Program-made: the position numbers and the translations under genes | NCBI GenBank assembly: GCA_013423325.1 | Contig: BLJB01000164.1 | Span: 62,001-126,000 of the forward strand | Direction of reading: 5' to 3' | DNA from: Usnea hakonensis | Taxonomy: Eukaryota; Ascomycota; Lecanoromycetes; Lecanorales; Parmeliaceae | DNA: 64,000 bases | Part shown: positions 22,314 through 33,541 of the stretch, piece by piece | Position numbering within the stretch: position 1 is the stretch's first letter | How the letters are laid out: each line of letters opens with the position of its first letter | The notes under the pieces: model-generated | The model's input: only the letters and a program-made list of their open reading frames with translations | What the model was told of the DNA's origin: nothing | Database searches by the model: none

Positions 22314-23498
22314 ATGGTCCTCCACAACCCAAATAATTGGCATTGGGTCAACAAAGACGTCAGAGAGTGGGCTCGACAGTATCTTGAGAGTTCTCTCGTC
22401 GGAACCTCCGCGCAACAGGGGGATGTCTCGGCCACCGTATCGAAGGTAGTGAGCATCGATGGAGATGTGGATGTTAGCCAGCGGAAGGGCAAAGTGATCA
22501 CACTCTTTGATGTAAAGCTACAATTGGAGTACGAAGGTAATGGCGCTTTTCACGAGCAATTGGGGCACATCCTGACATGTCACAGGCTCGGCCAAGGATG
22601 AAGAGGATGTCAGTGGGACCATAACAGTCCCAGAGGTAGCACATGATACAGAGGAAGATGAGTACGTTGTATGTTCCCTTTTCTCCTTTGACATGACTTC
22701 CTCCTCGAGGCTGACCCAATTCGTCTTGCTAGTTCGACATAGACATTTACTCAGACTCTCCTTCCAAGCAGCCTGTCAAGGATTTGATTCGTTCCAAGAT
22801 AGTTCCGCAACTTCGGCAAAAGTTGTCTCAGCTAGGTCCCGCCCTCATCGCTGAGCATGGCAAAGATCTCCAACATGCCACTGGCGCCTCGCCCTCTCTT
22901 CAGCCCACAACTATCACCACTTCCTCCACTGCCTCCCAAGCAAATGCCAAGCCTGACACCACAAGATCTGCTCCTAAGATAACGACAACCAGCACGGCGG
23001 GCCACCTGTCTGTCAATACCACCTCTTTGAATTCAAATGAAGAATTTCGTACTACAGCCTCAGAATTATACAAGACTTTCACGGATCCTTCTCGCATCGC
23101 CGCTTTCACACGTGCTCCTCCAAAGCTCTTCGAAGGCGCCCACAAGGGTGGCAAATTCGAACTTTTTGGAGGTAATGTTTCTGGTGAATATTTGTCTCTC
23201 GAAGAGCCTACGACGATTGTTCAAAAATGGCGGTTAGGGCAATGGGTGGAAGGACATTATTCGACGTTGACAGTTGGGTTTGATCAGAATGATTTGGATG
23301 CGGTGACTGTCATGAGGGTGCAATGGGATGGCGTGCCTGTGGGACAGGAAGAGGTCACAAGGAGAAATTGGGGGGAGTACTACGTTAGGAGTATCAAGAC
23401 GACTTTCGGGTAAGTTGGCCCCAAATGTCGACATCTCCCTTCCCTAGACTATACCGAAACTAAATCTGGCGTACACTAGGTTTGGCACTGTTCTGTAA
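22314..23498 (+). CDS. AHA1: Aha1-type activator of Hsp90 ATPase
   Basis: Four exons: 22314-22536, 22586-22668, 22733-23409 and 23480-23498, 333 residues. The N-terminus carries the family signature NPNNWHWVNKD, which contacts the Hsp90 middle domain. The Aha1 N-terminal domain continues through KGKVITLFDVKLQLEYEG and YVFDIDIYSD. A Thr/Ser-rich linker (about 175-225) leads to the C-terminal AHSA1 (Bet v1-like) domain, with ELYKTFTDPSRIAAFTRAPP, GGKFELFGGNVSGEYLSLE and IVQKWRL. The tiny last exon supplies the end of TTFGFGTVL, a typical Aha1 terminus. The protein stimulates Hsp90 ATP hydrolysis in the cytosol. All junctions have canonical GT-AG signals. Confidence 0.95.
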
Positions 23499-26400
23499 AG
23501 AGTGGCAGATGAACAAGATTCGATGGCCGTGCATCCACACCTCACACAGGACGATGAAGCAAGTTGAAAAGCGGAAGATTCGTTCACGTCATAGAATTAC
23601 TAGAAAATAGACACTGAACAAGCCTTCAGCTGGAAAGGCGTTCTACTTGCTGATACCGTGCTATTGCCACATTTTGGTATCCTCGCTAGTGCCCTTACTT
23701 CGCTTCCTTCTTTCTTTAAACAGAGCGTCTCTCTCTGTCTACCATTTCCGCAGGTGACAAAGTCTCCTATGCACAAGTCGTCGTTACGTGTTTGGTCATC
23801 ATAAGATGAGGGCCTCAGCTGTGATCTTATCGTCTACTTTGGTGGGCCCATCAATAGCGTGCCTATGTTCCTGAATAGCAGTGTCTTTTGACGGGTTGAT
23901 TAATAGTCTATGCTCTATCTACCGTCCCGTTAGCTATCAGCACACCACTACACTTATGCTCATCACCTCAGTATACAAGTATATGGAATAGGCTATGTTT
24001 TGACCTCCAGCTCATTTGTAGCAAGCCTGACTTCGATTTGGCGTTCAAGGTGATTGATGGCTGATGTAGCAAGCACTCTCGTTAGTTTTTGAAATCTTAG
24101 CGATTCGTATAATTCTTTGGAATGTTCTATCTATACACAAGGATAAAAGCTCTGCATAGCAGCAGTATGGTCCGCGAGAATACATCGAGTACCTGGCCCA
24201 TTCTCCGTGAAGGGTTGACTGAACTGAAAATCACAGTGTGTTATTTTGCATGAGTATTCGCGCATAGTAAAACTCGTTATTACCCCAAGGTATCATCCAT
24301 GACCATACCTGGCTAAACGCCGACGCAGCAACTTTAATTTCGCCTTAGAATAAAGTATGTAGTCCGGTCAGGCTGTCCATTGCTGACACAAAGAGTCAGA
24401 CCTCGGGGCCACTTGAAACCACCAACAATCTTTTAAACCGAAAACACTGACCAGCAGTTACATCGCACCGTGGTCCAACAATAGAAAGACAATCACGGAG
24501 CGGGAAAAAGAAAAAAGACGCGATTATAGAACACAAGACGTTGGAGAAGTAGAAAATACTCGTGGCCATACGGAGTAGGTGTTCCCATGCTGCAGAATTT
24601 TATCATCCATCTGAATCACTGCGGTCTGAGGCCTCGCAGCTTAAAAGGGCCGCATGGGCCGCCGTTTCCCGAGCAGCGCATATGAGCCAGCCGCCCTCCC
24701 TCGTTCCCTCAATATTAATGCTTGGGATGTCCAGAAATCCGAAAAATTGGAGTGACAATGCAGTCAGCCAAGCACTGTCTCGGATTTGCAGAATTTTGAG
24801 TCATCAGTTGGCGCGCATCATGCTTGCTGCTTTGACCTTTGATCCCGCACACAAGAGCGGTCAGGAGATGGAAAGACTGATCAGGAAGAAGAAGAACATC
24901 TTAGCAGCGGCTGCTAATAATAATAATGATGATGATAATAGTAATCATCATGACATGATCGGGCACCGTGGACTATCTCTGGCTTGACTGAAGATCTTCA
25001 TGATTCCTACCTCGCTCAATGGGGCACAATTTCCCGAGCGTCGATCCAAAGACATGCTCGAGGAGTCAGGAGTTGGCATTAGCCTAGGTAGCTTGTCCGT
25101 CTTGATTGTGCACTCCTATTGTAGACAGGGAAGCCGTGTCGGTACGGCCGGTGAAGGGAAGCATTTCGTTTCGAGGAAGAAGTTGGACATGAAAGGGGCA
25201 AGTGATGTCGAAGCGAAAATGCTTGATTAGGAAAGTCCTCGAGCCATCTGCCGAGGTTTGGACCTGTAGGATCGAGGGATGCTTGGAAAGAATTGAACTA
25301 GGGGAATGGCGGGCATAAGCCCAGTTGTAAATAATGAAATTATGAAGTAGGTGGATAATAGATCGGCCAAAGGCGCCACGATGGAGGGGCATTAAGATTT
25401 AAGGGGCTCTTCTCCGCGCAGTAAAATCTTCAGCCACAACTGTCCAGCCTCAAGCTTGGTGCACAAGTCCAATCAAAATTCTTTCTCGACTCCCCCCACG
25501 CCTGGAATTCGTACCACGGATGAACCATCTCCAGCTTTTCCATCTCAAGCTCTTTGCCCGACGCTCAGCAGAGATTGGCTTTGGCTCTGGAATCTCACGC
25601 ATTTGAAAGCCATGAAATTCAAACCTATTTCCGAGCATGAGCCGCATGGCCATTCTCTCCGGCTACTGGCGGAAGGCAAGTGGTAGAAGGGGGGCCATTG
25701 ATCACAAGGCCATCGAATGAAATATTCAACCACTGGTTCTACTCAGCTGCCTGCTCCAGATCATCGCCGACAGCTCAGCCGGCAGCCACTACGTACAATC
25801 GGCAATGTCTAAAAATCTTGTTCCTTTATCGGCCATTCATCCCTTTGCGCACATGGCGAAACCATGGGACACGAGGTTCGCAGTATAAGGTCATGGATGG
25901 TTTCCCTCATTCCATTTGATCTTCCTTGATAGATATGGAAAGATGCTCATAACTCGTCACGACCTTCTCCATTCACATTCAACCATCTGCTGCTGGCTCG
26001 TCTTCAAGCTTTTCCGAGGTCTCGGTTACTAATAAGACTCTGGAACGCGTCTCAACCCTCAACCGCCTCCTTACTCGTTGACAAGGTCGATGAGAATTTA
26101 CTTTATATTATTTTAATCTTGTCGAGCCAGTCAAGCTTCATTTTTGGAAACCCGCCGCAGACCCGCATTTGGGTTGCTTCACGAGTCACGACTTGACCGC
26201 CTTAGCAAATCTGCACAATCAATACCCCGTTTCAAGAGTTGCAGAAGAGTCGGGTGAAACAAAGTCAGTGAGTGGGTGAAGACTTATTAAAGAAAGTCAC
26301 ACAAGCCAGCGGTCCAACCCCCCTTCCCTTCTTACTATTTTAATAAGGTATGTGAAACATGCATATTTGATTGGCTGTCTTGCAAGACCGCGCGCTAAGT

Positions 26401-27725
26401 GAAGCAGAAGCGAAGACAGGGGAGAGCGGGTATCCAATCAACCCCTTCGTTTCAAATCCTGCTTGCAGAAGGGCCACTCTCCTCTCTCTCACTTCTCTGC
26501 TCCTCCAAGCCAAAAAAACAAAAAAGAAAGAAACAAGCTGGTCGAATTCCTCCAATCTAGCCACCCGCTGGGGAAAGAGGGAAAGGGAAAGAAGGAGGTC
26601 CATTGATTCAGAATTCGTATTCTTGTATCCTTTTTCTTATTATACTTATTCTTTTCTCAACCACTTGAATCTCAAAGATCATTTTAACCTCATACAACAG
26701 CGGGGCACCAAGCATAGGGGCCCGCCTTTGCTTCCTCTTCACGCCAAGGCCGATCCTCATCACTCCAAGTTGATAAAGAACTTCACCCTCCGCTCTGCCA
26801 TCTTTTACAAACATCAACTTCTCAACGTTCACTCAATTGCATCCACTGGCCGCTTCAACCTTCCTCCTGCGTCGTTTTCACCACTTCGCCGCATCATCCT
26901 CAACTGGTTTGAGGTTTTTGTTGATTTGTGGAAAGAAGCTCAGGCCGATTTATATACTCACAATCCCTCGACAACCTACAGGACTGCCTCCAACTCAGCT
27001 CAGCCAGCTGTCTCTGCTTTATTAGCCTTCAAGCCAGGCTCATTTGCTGGATTCCATCATTCGCGTTACCAACTTGCACTAAGACTTTTGGCCCCTGAAC
27101 ATCACCAGGCACCGCCCGAGGCTCCGATCTAGTACGGCAAAACCAACCTAGGCCCGACTTTCTTACACTTTCCACCTCCAAGGCGGAGAGCCCCCACTGG
27201 AGCCCCTCCAAGTGCTACACTCGTCCAATGTGTTAGACAGTATCCAAACAACAATCTTTTACGCTTTATGAGCTGGACGCTCTAAGCACACATCTCAAAA
27301 TCAAAGACTGCCTTTCCGCAGGTCGGGAAACATTACAGCCGCCAATTTCTACCAGTCCTTCGGCAATCTGATTTGATACCTTAGTCGAGAAAAGGCACCT
27401 TCTTTTTGATTTTTCCGCTTGTAATTCGGGCGATCCTCGACCTTCACTGCGACCTTACTATTTAACAGTTGCTCCATTCGGCACTTCCGTGGCCCCAGAA
27501 TTTAATAAGTGTGTTTTCACTTTCGATAACCTGCCCTAAGCCGTCTTCGGATCCTGCCGACCCCAGATCAGCCTATCCACGATATCTGCCAAGGCTTTCT
27601 GTGGCATACTCGCCAACACCCCTCTTCCTCTACAACGTCGCGCCATATACTGGTGTGATCCTAGAGACATATTTCATTCACAGCTGCCGCTCCGTGGGTC
27701 AAAGATTTAAGATTTGCTCACCACC
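23499..27725. other. Large gene-poor interval (4.2 kb) including the cyclin promoter and 5' leader
   Basis: No conserved coding region was recognised. A TAA/GAT microsatellite lies at about 24915-24940. From about 26620 to 26700 the sequence is CT-rich and AT-rich (TTCTTTTCTC, TTTTTCTTATTATAC), a likely transcription start zone for the cyclin, which would make its leader about 1 kb long. The 253-codon frame at 26371-27132 lies in this leader, is low in family-like features and is probably non-coding. The small frame at 24562-24987 is likewise unsupported. Confidence 0.5.
24915..24940. repeat. TAA/GAT trinucleotide microsatellite
   Basis: TAA repeats pass directly into GAT repeats and then a degenerate TAGTAATCATCATG tail. 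Confidence 0.85.
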
Positions 27726-28958
27726 ATGGCGACTCTCACCTCATCTCAGAACCAAATGGCTCTGGATCAATTCGTTATGATGCCAGTAACATCTGAGATG
27801 ATTTCTTACCTGGCACAGAAGGCAACCTCTGTCATCCGTTGCGAGAATCGACGTCCTCAGGCAGACAAGACACTGCCTCCTACCCCACCTGCAACACCAC
27901 CTCACAATGCAGGACCCTCATCGCCCTTATCAACACCCCTTCCGTCCTTGGAAGCATTTATTCAGTCTTTAGTGGAGAGATCCCGCGTTCAAGTCCCCAC
28001 TCTCATGAGCTCTCTGGTTTATCTCTCACGATTGCAACAAAGATTACCTCCAGTCGCTAAAGGGATGCGTTGTACTGTGCATCGCATTTTCCTCGCCTCT
28101 CTCATCCTTGCGGCCAAAAACCTGAATGACAGCTCCCCAAAAAACAAGCACTGGGCTCGGTATACGTCGGTGAAAGGCTTCGAGGGATTTGGCTTTTCCA
28201 TTACTGAAGTGAACCTCATGGAAAGGCAGCTCCTCTTCCTCCTCGACTGGGATCTTCGAATCACAAATGAGGATCTTTTTACCCACTTTGAACCTTTCCT
28301 CGCTCCTATCCGTGTGCAACAGGAACAAGCCGATCTCAAGCGCAGGAAACATGCCCGCGACCACGAGTTGCTCCAACAACAACGAACATATTACAGCAAA
28401 CCCCAGTCAGCCCGTCCTTATGCTTCCACAACCTATCTCCCAACACCTCCACCATCAGTGGGTGTGTACGCTTCTCCAGGTGGATACAGCTCCTCATCCT
28501 ACGTTTCTGACCTCGAGCGCTTCTCTTCAAGATCTACAACGTCCATTACTCAGCCATCTTCTGATCTTCCAGCGCGCACACCACGCCGCCCTCATCGCCA
28601 AGCCCGCTCCATCTCTCCCCCGGCAGCGGATAATGTGCCAGCACTCAGTCGTCCTGGTACATCCACGGATAGCTATAGCGTCTCCTCGCGCTCTACGTCG
28701 TCTTCTCCGCCTTCAACAACACATGGCACGCCTGCATCTACCTTATCTTCCTACGTGGATGACAGTTATGTACCAATCATTGGCAAAGATGATGGCTATG
28801 GTGGGAGTTGTAAGCTCAGGCCGATACTCGGGAATCATCAGCTGGGCAGCTACGGTGTCGAGGAAAAGCCGGCCAAGAAGATGCGAACAGGCATGATGGG
28901 CGGAAATATCATCTCCCGCTTCTTAAACTCTGCCCAACCGTACCGAGTTCGGGTTTGA
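27726..28958 (+). CDS. Pcl/Pho80-type cyclin
   Basis: Single exon, 410 residues, from an ATG in an excellent context (CCACCATGG). A cyclin box lies at about 75-200: LEAFIQSLVERSRVQVPTLMSSLVYLSRLQ, CTVHRIFLASLILAAKNLNDSSPKNKHWARYTSV, then FSITEVNLMERQLLFLLDWDLRI. This pattern is that of Pcl1/Pcl2-type cyclins, partners of the Pho85 kinase family (PclA-like in Aspergillus). The C-terminal 200 residues are Ser/Pro/Thr-rich with many SP/TP sites, as in cyclins turned over by phosphorylation, and end with a basic patch (KKMRTG). Its likely role is cell-cycle or morphogenetic control through a Pho85-type kinase. A long upstream region with several short ATG frames suggests translational or complex promoter control. 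Confidence 0.9.
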   Translation: MATLTSSQNQMALDQFVMMPVTSEMISYLAQKATSVIRCENRRPQADKTLPPTPPATPPHNAGPSSPLSTPLPSLEAFIQSLVERSRVQVPTLMSSLVYLSRLQQRLPPVAKGMRCTVHRIFLASLILAAKNLNDSSPKNKHWARYTSVKGFEGFGFSITEVNLMERQLLFLLDWDLRITNEDLFTHFEPFLAPIRVQQEQADLKRRKHARDHELLQQQRTYYSKPQSARPYASTTYLPTPPPSVGVYASPGGYSSSSYVSDLERFSSRSTTSITQPSSDLPARTPRRPHRQARSISPPAADNVPALSRPGTSTDSYSVSSRSTSSSPPSTTHGTPASTLSSYVDDSYVPIIGKDDGYGGSCKLRPILGNHQLGSYGVEEKPAKKMRTGMMGGNIISRFLNSAQPYRVRV

Positions 28959-31863
28959 GGAGAAGCGCATTCTCAAACGTTGCACAACCCTAACGGGGTC
29001 ACACATCTACATCGCAATCATCTTCACCTGCATTGTTTTGATTGAGCGTTTTAGCAAGCGGCATTGCGACGGTGTTGTATCACACGATAATGTATTGGGG
29101 TAATTGGGCGCGTGCATGAATCATGGATGGTTAGGATGACTTGAATGACTCGATCAGCCGGTTGGCTTTGAATCGAACTTTTGGTATGCTTGGAAAAGAG
29201 GCATGTGATCGATTGATCTGGCTTGATGCTTAGCTCAATAAATGATAATTCAAATCTTGCTCCCTGACCCTTGTGTACGCAAGTGACCTTGATAGAAGAG
29301 TGGTTCGTGTACACGGACTGGAACCTGACAGCCACATGGATCATCTCCTCTTCTGGCTCAGGGCTATCAAATTTCGGTTGCATGATATTCTCGTGATATT
29401 CATATCGTGAAGGGCAACTTTTATTCTACGTCCGGAGCTAGATTAAAGCTTTTGATTGATTGCCACACTTGGATTTTCTTTGTCGTTCCTGCATTCCCGA
29501 TAACACCGTGCTGATGTTGATCTTCCATCTATACTCAGACTCCCGGATATTTATTGGACAATTGGTCCATCTTCCTCGACTTCCTTAGCCCTTCTCTTCA
29601 TTCCGCTTGTTGGTGGGCAGCTGCTTGAGGAGAAAGTAAGTATGACGTCACAATAAATGGTTCGGAAATATTTGACAACGACGACATTGTAAGGGATATG
29701 TCAGATTTAATGCCCGGTCATGGGCAATCTCATCAATGCTAGAGAGTAGCTATGCCGACCGTCGTGAGATTGTAATAGTATGATCATCATTGCAAATGTG
29801 CTGTGGGCCGATTGGAAGTCGAGCAAAGCAGGAAAACGTACCGGACATTAGATGTATTGACGCCTCGGTAGGTGAATAAACGAGAGCACAGTCTTCATGA
29901 AGTACGTCAGTAACTGTACGGGGCCATGGTGTTATTGGTACGTGGTGCTTGAGAGGAGCAGATCAGAACGAACAGTCTCTTCTTTGCCAACAATCAAGCT
30001 AGCTTGGACATATGCTTGTCTTTTGTTTGTTTGGAATCATCATCTAGAGCATCGAGAAAGAGCACTCCATAGTACGTACCGCTTTCAAGAGCAGGGATGC
30101 TCGACCCGGTCTCCAACGCTTTTCCACAACAAAGACTCTAAAGATGGTGAACTTGAAGTGTTGTCAGCAGACGCACGAAAGAAGATACATAGAACATCAG
30201 ACAGCGTGACTTCGTCAGATATGCATGAATGGTATATTTGAAATTTGTGTCTACATCGGAAACCCGAATCAGACTCGTCATCTAGGTGATCATCATAGAA
30301 GAATCAAGGTAGTCGAACAGGGGCGGCATACCTTGCTCGTCTCCTCATGGCCAAGGGTGCTGTTACCAAGTCGACCGCCATTTCGCAGAGTGAAAATGTA
30401 GGTTGCGATCTTTACACGTACACACCCCACGAGCTTGGAAGCAGACGGGCTTTTGAAATGCAGGGTCTCTGGACGCAACGGATCATAGGTATACTGTAAG
30501 CCATTATCAGCAACTAGACCGAAGAAACGGTTATGGTATGAAGAGGAAACAAGTCTCGATCTTCAGCGGGCAAGGTTTTCTAGGCCTGCCACAGAAAGGC
30601 ATGTCTTCTCATTGATATTTTCGGAGCCCAGTGCCATTCATCATAAGATCAATGCCGGGGGAAGGGTGGAGCGCTGGCCTGAGATCGGTTACCGCTGGCA
30701 CCAATTCTAGTAGTCGCCAAACGTCTCTGTGCTTCGAAGTACCGATTCCGATATCAATTCAGGTAGCCATAGATATGCTACCTCCAGAGGATCATTGACC
30801 AGCTCCTTCTCCCTGAATTGTAGCTGATTAGTCAAATATCCCCAGCCCACGTTGTAGATGCAAGATGCATATTTTGTAAGAGCTCAGTCAAAGCCATTTG
30901 TTGTCGTCAAAGACGTTTTGGTCTCAGTCGGTAATTTCCAGCGTACATTGTACGAATGATCATCGTTGCTCAGGATAGGCAGGTAGACAGGTGTGGTGCC
31001 GGGGAGGTGAGATTCGGGGTTGCGTACAGTAGGAAGCTTCCCGACTTGGCCACGACCTAATTACCATTAATTTGAGCCTAGACGTTCAATATACGATGAC
31101 ACGAAGCGAAAGGAACAAGGCATATCAGACTGACGTGTGCAATACAAGTTTCATGCCCCGAAGGGTCAAAGACTCTAGTTTTGCGGTTTGAACAAATCAT
31201 CAGGTAAAGAAAGGAGAATCGATTGGAGAGCTATGGCTAGCACACTTACAATATCATCAATATTGTCATGTTGATCTCAAGATTGTCCAGTCTGAACTCG
31301 GGGCTGGGCTGGCCATATAAGACTGGAATTTTTGAAGCTCATGTGTTTAAATTTAGACTAGGCTTGCCAAGGAGCGTTATCACGTGACTGACTGATAGCA
31401 GCTCTAGATCACACATGAACAATTGGAAGGTTCAATCGATTCTCTCTTCCAGCTGTCAAATTGATAGAATACACGATCCTCTTGCTTTCTGGATAAGGTT
31501 TTCAGTGTCTAAAGATTCTTGTACAAGGTGAAAAGTTAAGTCGGATAGAGCCGGGTTTCTGCGGTCTTTGCGGAGATATGGTCGAGGCAATAGAGAATAA
31601 GGTAGACCATAGAGGGGCTTTGTGGTGGGGCAGAGGAAAGTTGAGGTAATGATGGAAAGCATGAATTGAGTAAAGGTTGTACATAAGTAAGTAAGATACC
31701 TTACTCTAAAGTAAGGTGCTGTAGGTATGTAGTTGATCCGAAAATACCTACCATATCCGCCCAAATCCCAAATATACCGCTTGCGAATGTGTCCCACTTC
31801 GTCCAAGTTACATTATACCTGCACTAAATTACAGGAATTCGTCGTCAACACAACCAACAGAAA
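28959..31863. other. Gene-poor interval, 2.9 kb, with a decayed coding remnant
   Basis: No intact gene was recognised between the cyclin and fructose-1,6-bisphosphatase. The middle (about 30290-31215) holds the broken minus-strand coding remnant listed separately. The right end (about 31690-31860) is the promoter and leader of the bisphosphatase gene and contains a TACCTTACTCTAAAGTAAGG block. Confidence 0.5.
30290..31215 (-). pseudogene. Possible decayed protein-coding remnant, family unknown
   Basis: On the minus strand, several protein-like stretches line up in order but cannot be joined into an open gene. From about 31200 down: RVFDPSGHETCIAH; then from about 31060 a frame with LPGTTPVYLPILSNDD and SYNVRWKLPTETKTS. 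This runs into a TGA at 30884-30886, continues in the same frame as YNVGWGYLTNQLQFREKEL and PLEVAYLWLPELISES, and stops at 30707-30709. A +1 shift near there continues as LLELVPAVTDLRPALHPSPG. Further on, 30478-30290 encodes YDPLRPETLHFKSPSASKL. The pattern suggests a gene broken by one nonsense change and a frameshift. I do not recognise the family. An unusual intron arrangement in a living gene is not excluded. Confidence 0.35.
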
Positions 31864-33048
31864 ATGTCTCACAGTAACGGCGAAGTCCAGCCTATATCCC
31901 AGGAGAAGGTCAACACTAACATCGTCACCCTTACCCGCTTCCTCACCGAAGAGCAATCAAAGCATAAGGAGGCCACAGGGGACTTCACGTGCGTTTACAA
32001 CCCTACCATTGTCCATGAGGATAACCCGCTCGTCCACCATGCTAATACTCATCTTCAAGTCTGCTATGCCATGCCCTACAATTCTCCTTCAAGTCGATTG
32101 CCTACTATATCCGCCGAGCTACTCTGATAAATCTCAGCGGTCTTGCCGGTTCAGCCAACAGCACAGGTGACGACCAAAAGAAACTCGATGTTATTGGCAA
32201 TGATATCTTTGTAGCCGCCATGCGGACTTCTGGCAAATGTCGGCTTCTCGTTTCCGAGGAGGAAGAGAACTGTCTTGTCTTCGATGAAAACCCAAAGGCG
32301 CGGTACGCCGTAGTCTGCGATCCTATAGACGGCTCAAGCAATTTGGATGCAGGCGTCAGCGTGGGAACAATCTTTGGGATATTTAGGTTGGCAGAAGGAG
32401 CTCAGGGGAAACAAGAAGAGCTTCTTCTCCCTGGGTCGGAACTGGTAGCCAGCGGATTCACCATGTATGGTGCGAGTGCGCAGCTGGTCATTACCATGAA
32501 AGGGGGCAGCGTCAATGGCTTTACCATGGACAACGCTTTGGGTGAATTCATCCTGACTCACCCAGGCATGAAAATGCCCAAGTCTCGTGCGATCTACAGT
32601 GTCAACGAAGGGAACAGCCTTTACTGGGAAGAAGAGGTCAAAGAGTACTTCAACAGTCTGAAGTACCCTGTTGAGAAGTCTGGAAAGCCATACAGCGCTC
32701 GTTACATTGGCAGTATGGTGGCGGACGCGTACCGTACGTTGTTGTATGGTGGGATATTCGCGTATCCAGCCGACAAGAAGAGCCCCAAGGGGAAGCTGAG
32801 GATTTTGTATGAATGTGCGCCTATGGCGATGGTCTTCGAAAATGGTACGTCTCTAAATGACATTCCTATAGGTCATTGTCTCATTTGCTGACATGATCCG
32901 AACAGCTGGAGGCCAAGCGGTCAACAGCCGTATGGAACGTATGCTTACTATAGTTCCCGAGCATATCCATGATCGATCTGGTATCTTCATGGGTAGCTAC
33001 GACGAAGTTCAAAAGGTCATTGACATGTATAAGAAGCATAGTCATTGA
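31864..33048 (+). CDS. FBP1: Fructose-1,6-bisphosphatase
   Basis: Three exons: 31864-31988, 32060-32844 and 32906-33048, 350 residues, the usual length for fungal FBPase. The first intron splices GDFT to LLCHALQFSFKSIAYYIRRA. Metal and substrate sites are intact: KKLDVIGNDIF, VSEEEE, and DPIDGSSNLDAGVSVGTIFG (from about residue 129). Further conserved stretches are ARYIGSMVADAYRTLLYGGIFAYP and LRILYECAPMAMVFENAGG. The C-terminus reads PEHIHDRSGIFMGSYDEV. It converts fructose-1,6-bisphosphate to fructose-6-phosphate in gluconeogenesis in the cytosol. All three splice junctions are canonical, and the third exon begins at the family-conserved AGG. The upstream CT-rich leader and the promoter start at about 31700. 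Confidence 0.96.
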
Positions 33049-33541
33049 GCTGGACAATCCTGCTTGATATAAAATAATATAACAACACTACATTTTGAAG
33101 TATACTTCTCGTCCGAACTGTGGTCATACAAGTACCTTAGTCCAGTAGGGTACAAAGTCATTTTTAGAAATTAATTCTCCGAAAAGATTCGGCTTTTCGT
33201 CGTCATCATCAAATGATCAATTGTAAATGCGCTGAAGATGACAATAATACCTTAAAATACTACCTGTTATTACATACTTTACGGTAATATACCACCCTAC
33301 AAACTTATTAGGTTGTATCTAACTATCTGCTAGGTGCCTCGGTCCTCGATCTAGTCGTCCCTAGCGATAGCTAACGCCCTACTACTTCTACGACTATGTT
33401 CTTTCCTGCTCACTATGGCGCTGATGCTGTCCCCTCGTTCTGTCAAGCACCTCTATTCCAGGTCTCCAGGTCAGCTTAACACAATAAAAATGCAATGAGA
33501 CCAGCTTTCTGATGCCCAAATAGGCCAACAGCCGTCCGATC
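33049..33541. promoter_or_regulatory. Promoter region of the methyltransferase gene
   Basis: A 493-bp AT-rich gap with TACCTTA/TTACGGTAATATACC blocks at about 33130-33300, of the same type seen in other gene-free stretches. No coding signal was found. Confidence 0.4.

Noticed and set aside
24562..24987. 141-codon plus-strand frame
   Set aside because: No recognisable motif; its C-terminus is made by a TAA/GAT microsatellite. Treated as chance.
26371..27132. 253-codon open frame upstream of the cyclin
   Set aside because: It lies in a CT-rich probable leader, has low-complexity composition, no domain and no splice continuity, and overlaps a minus-strand frame. More likely untranslated sequence.
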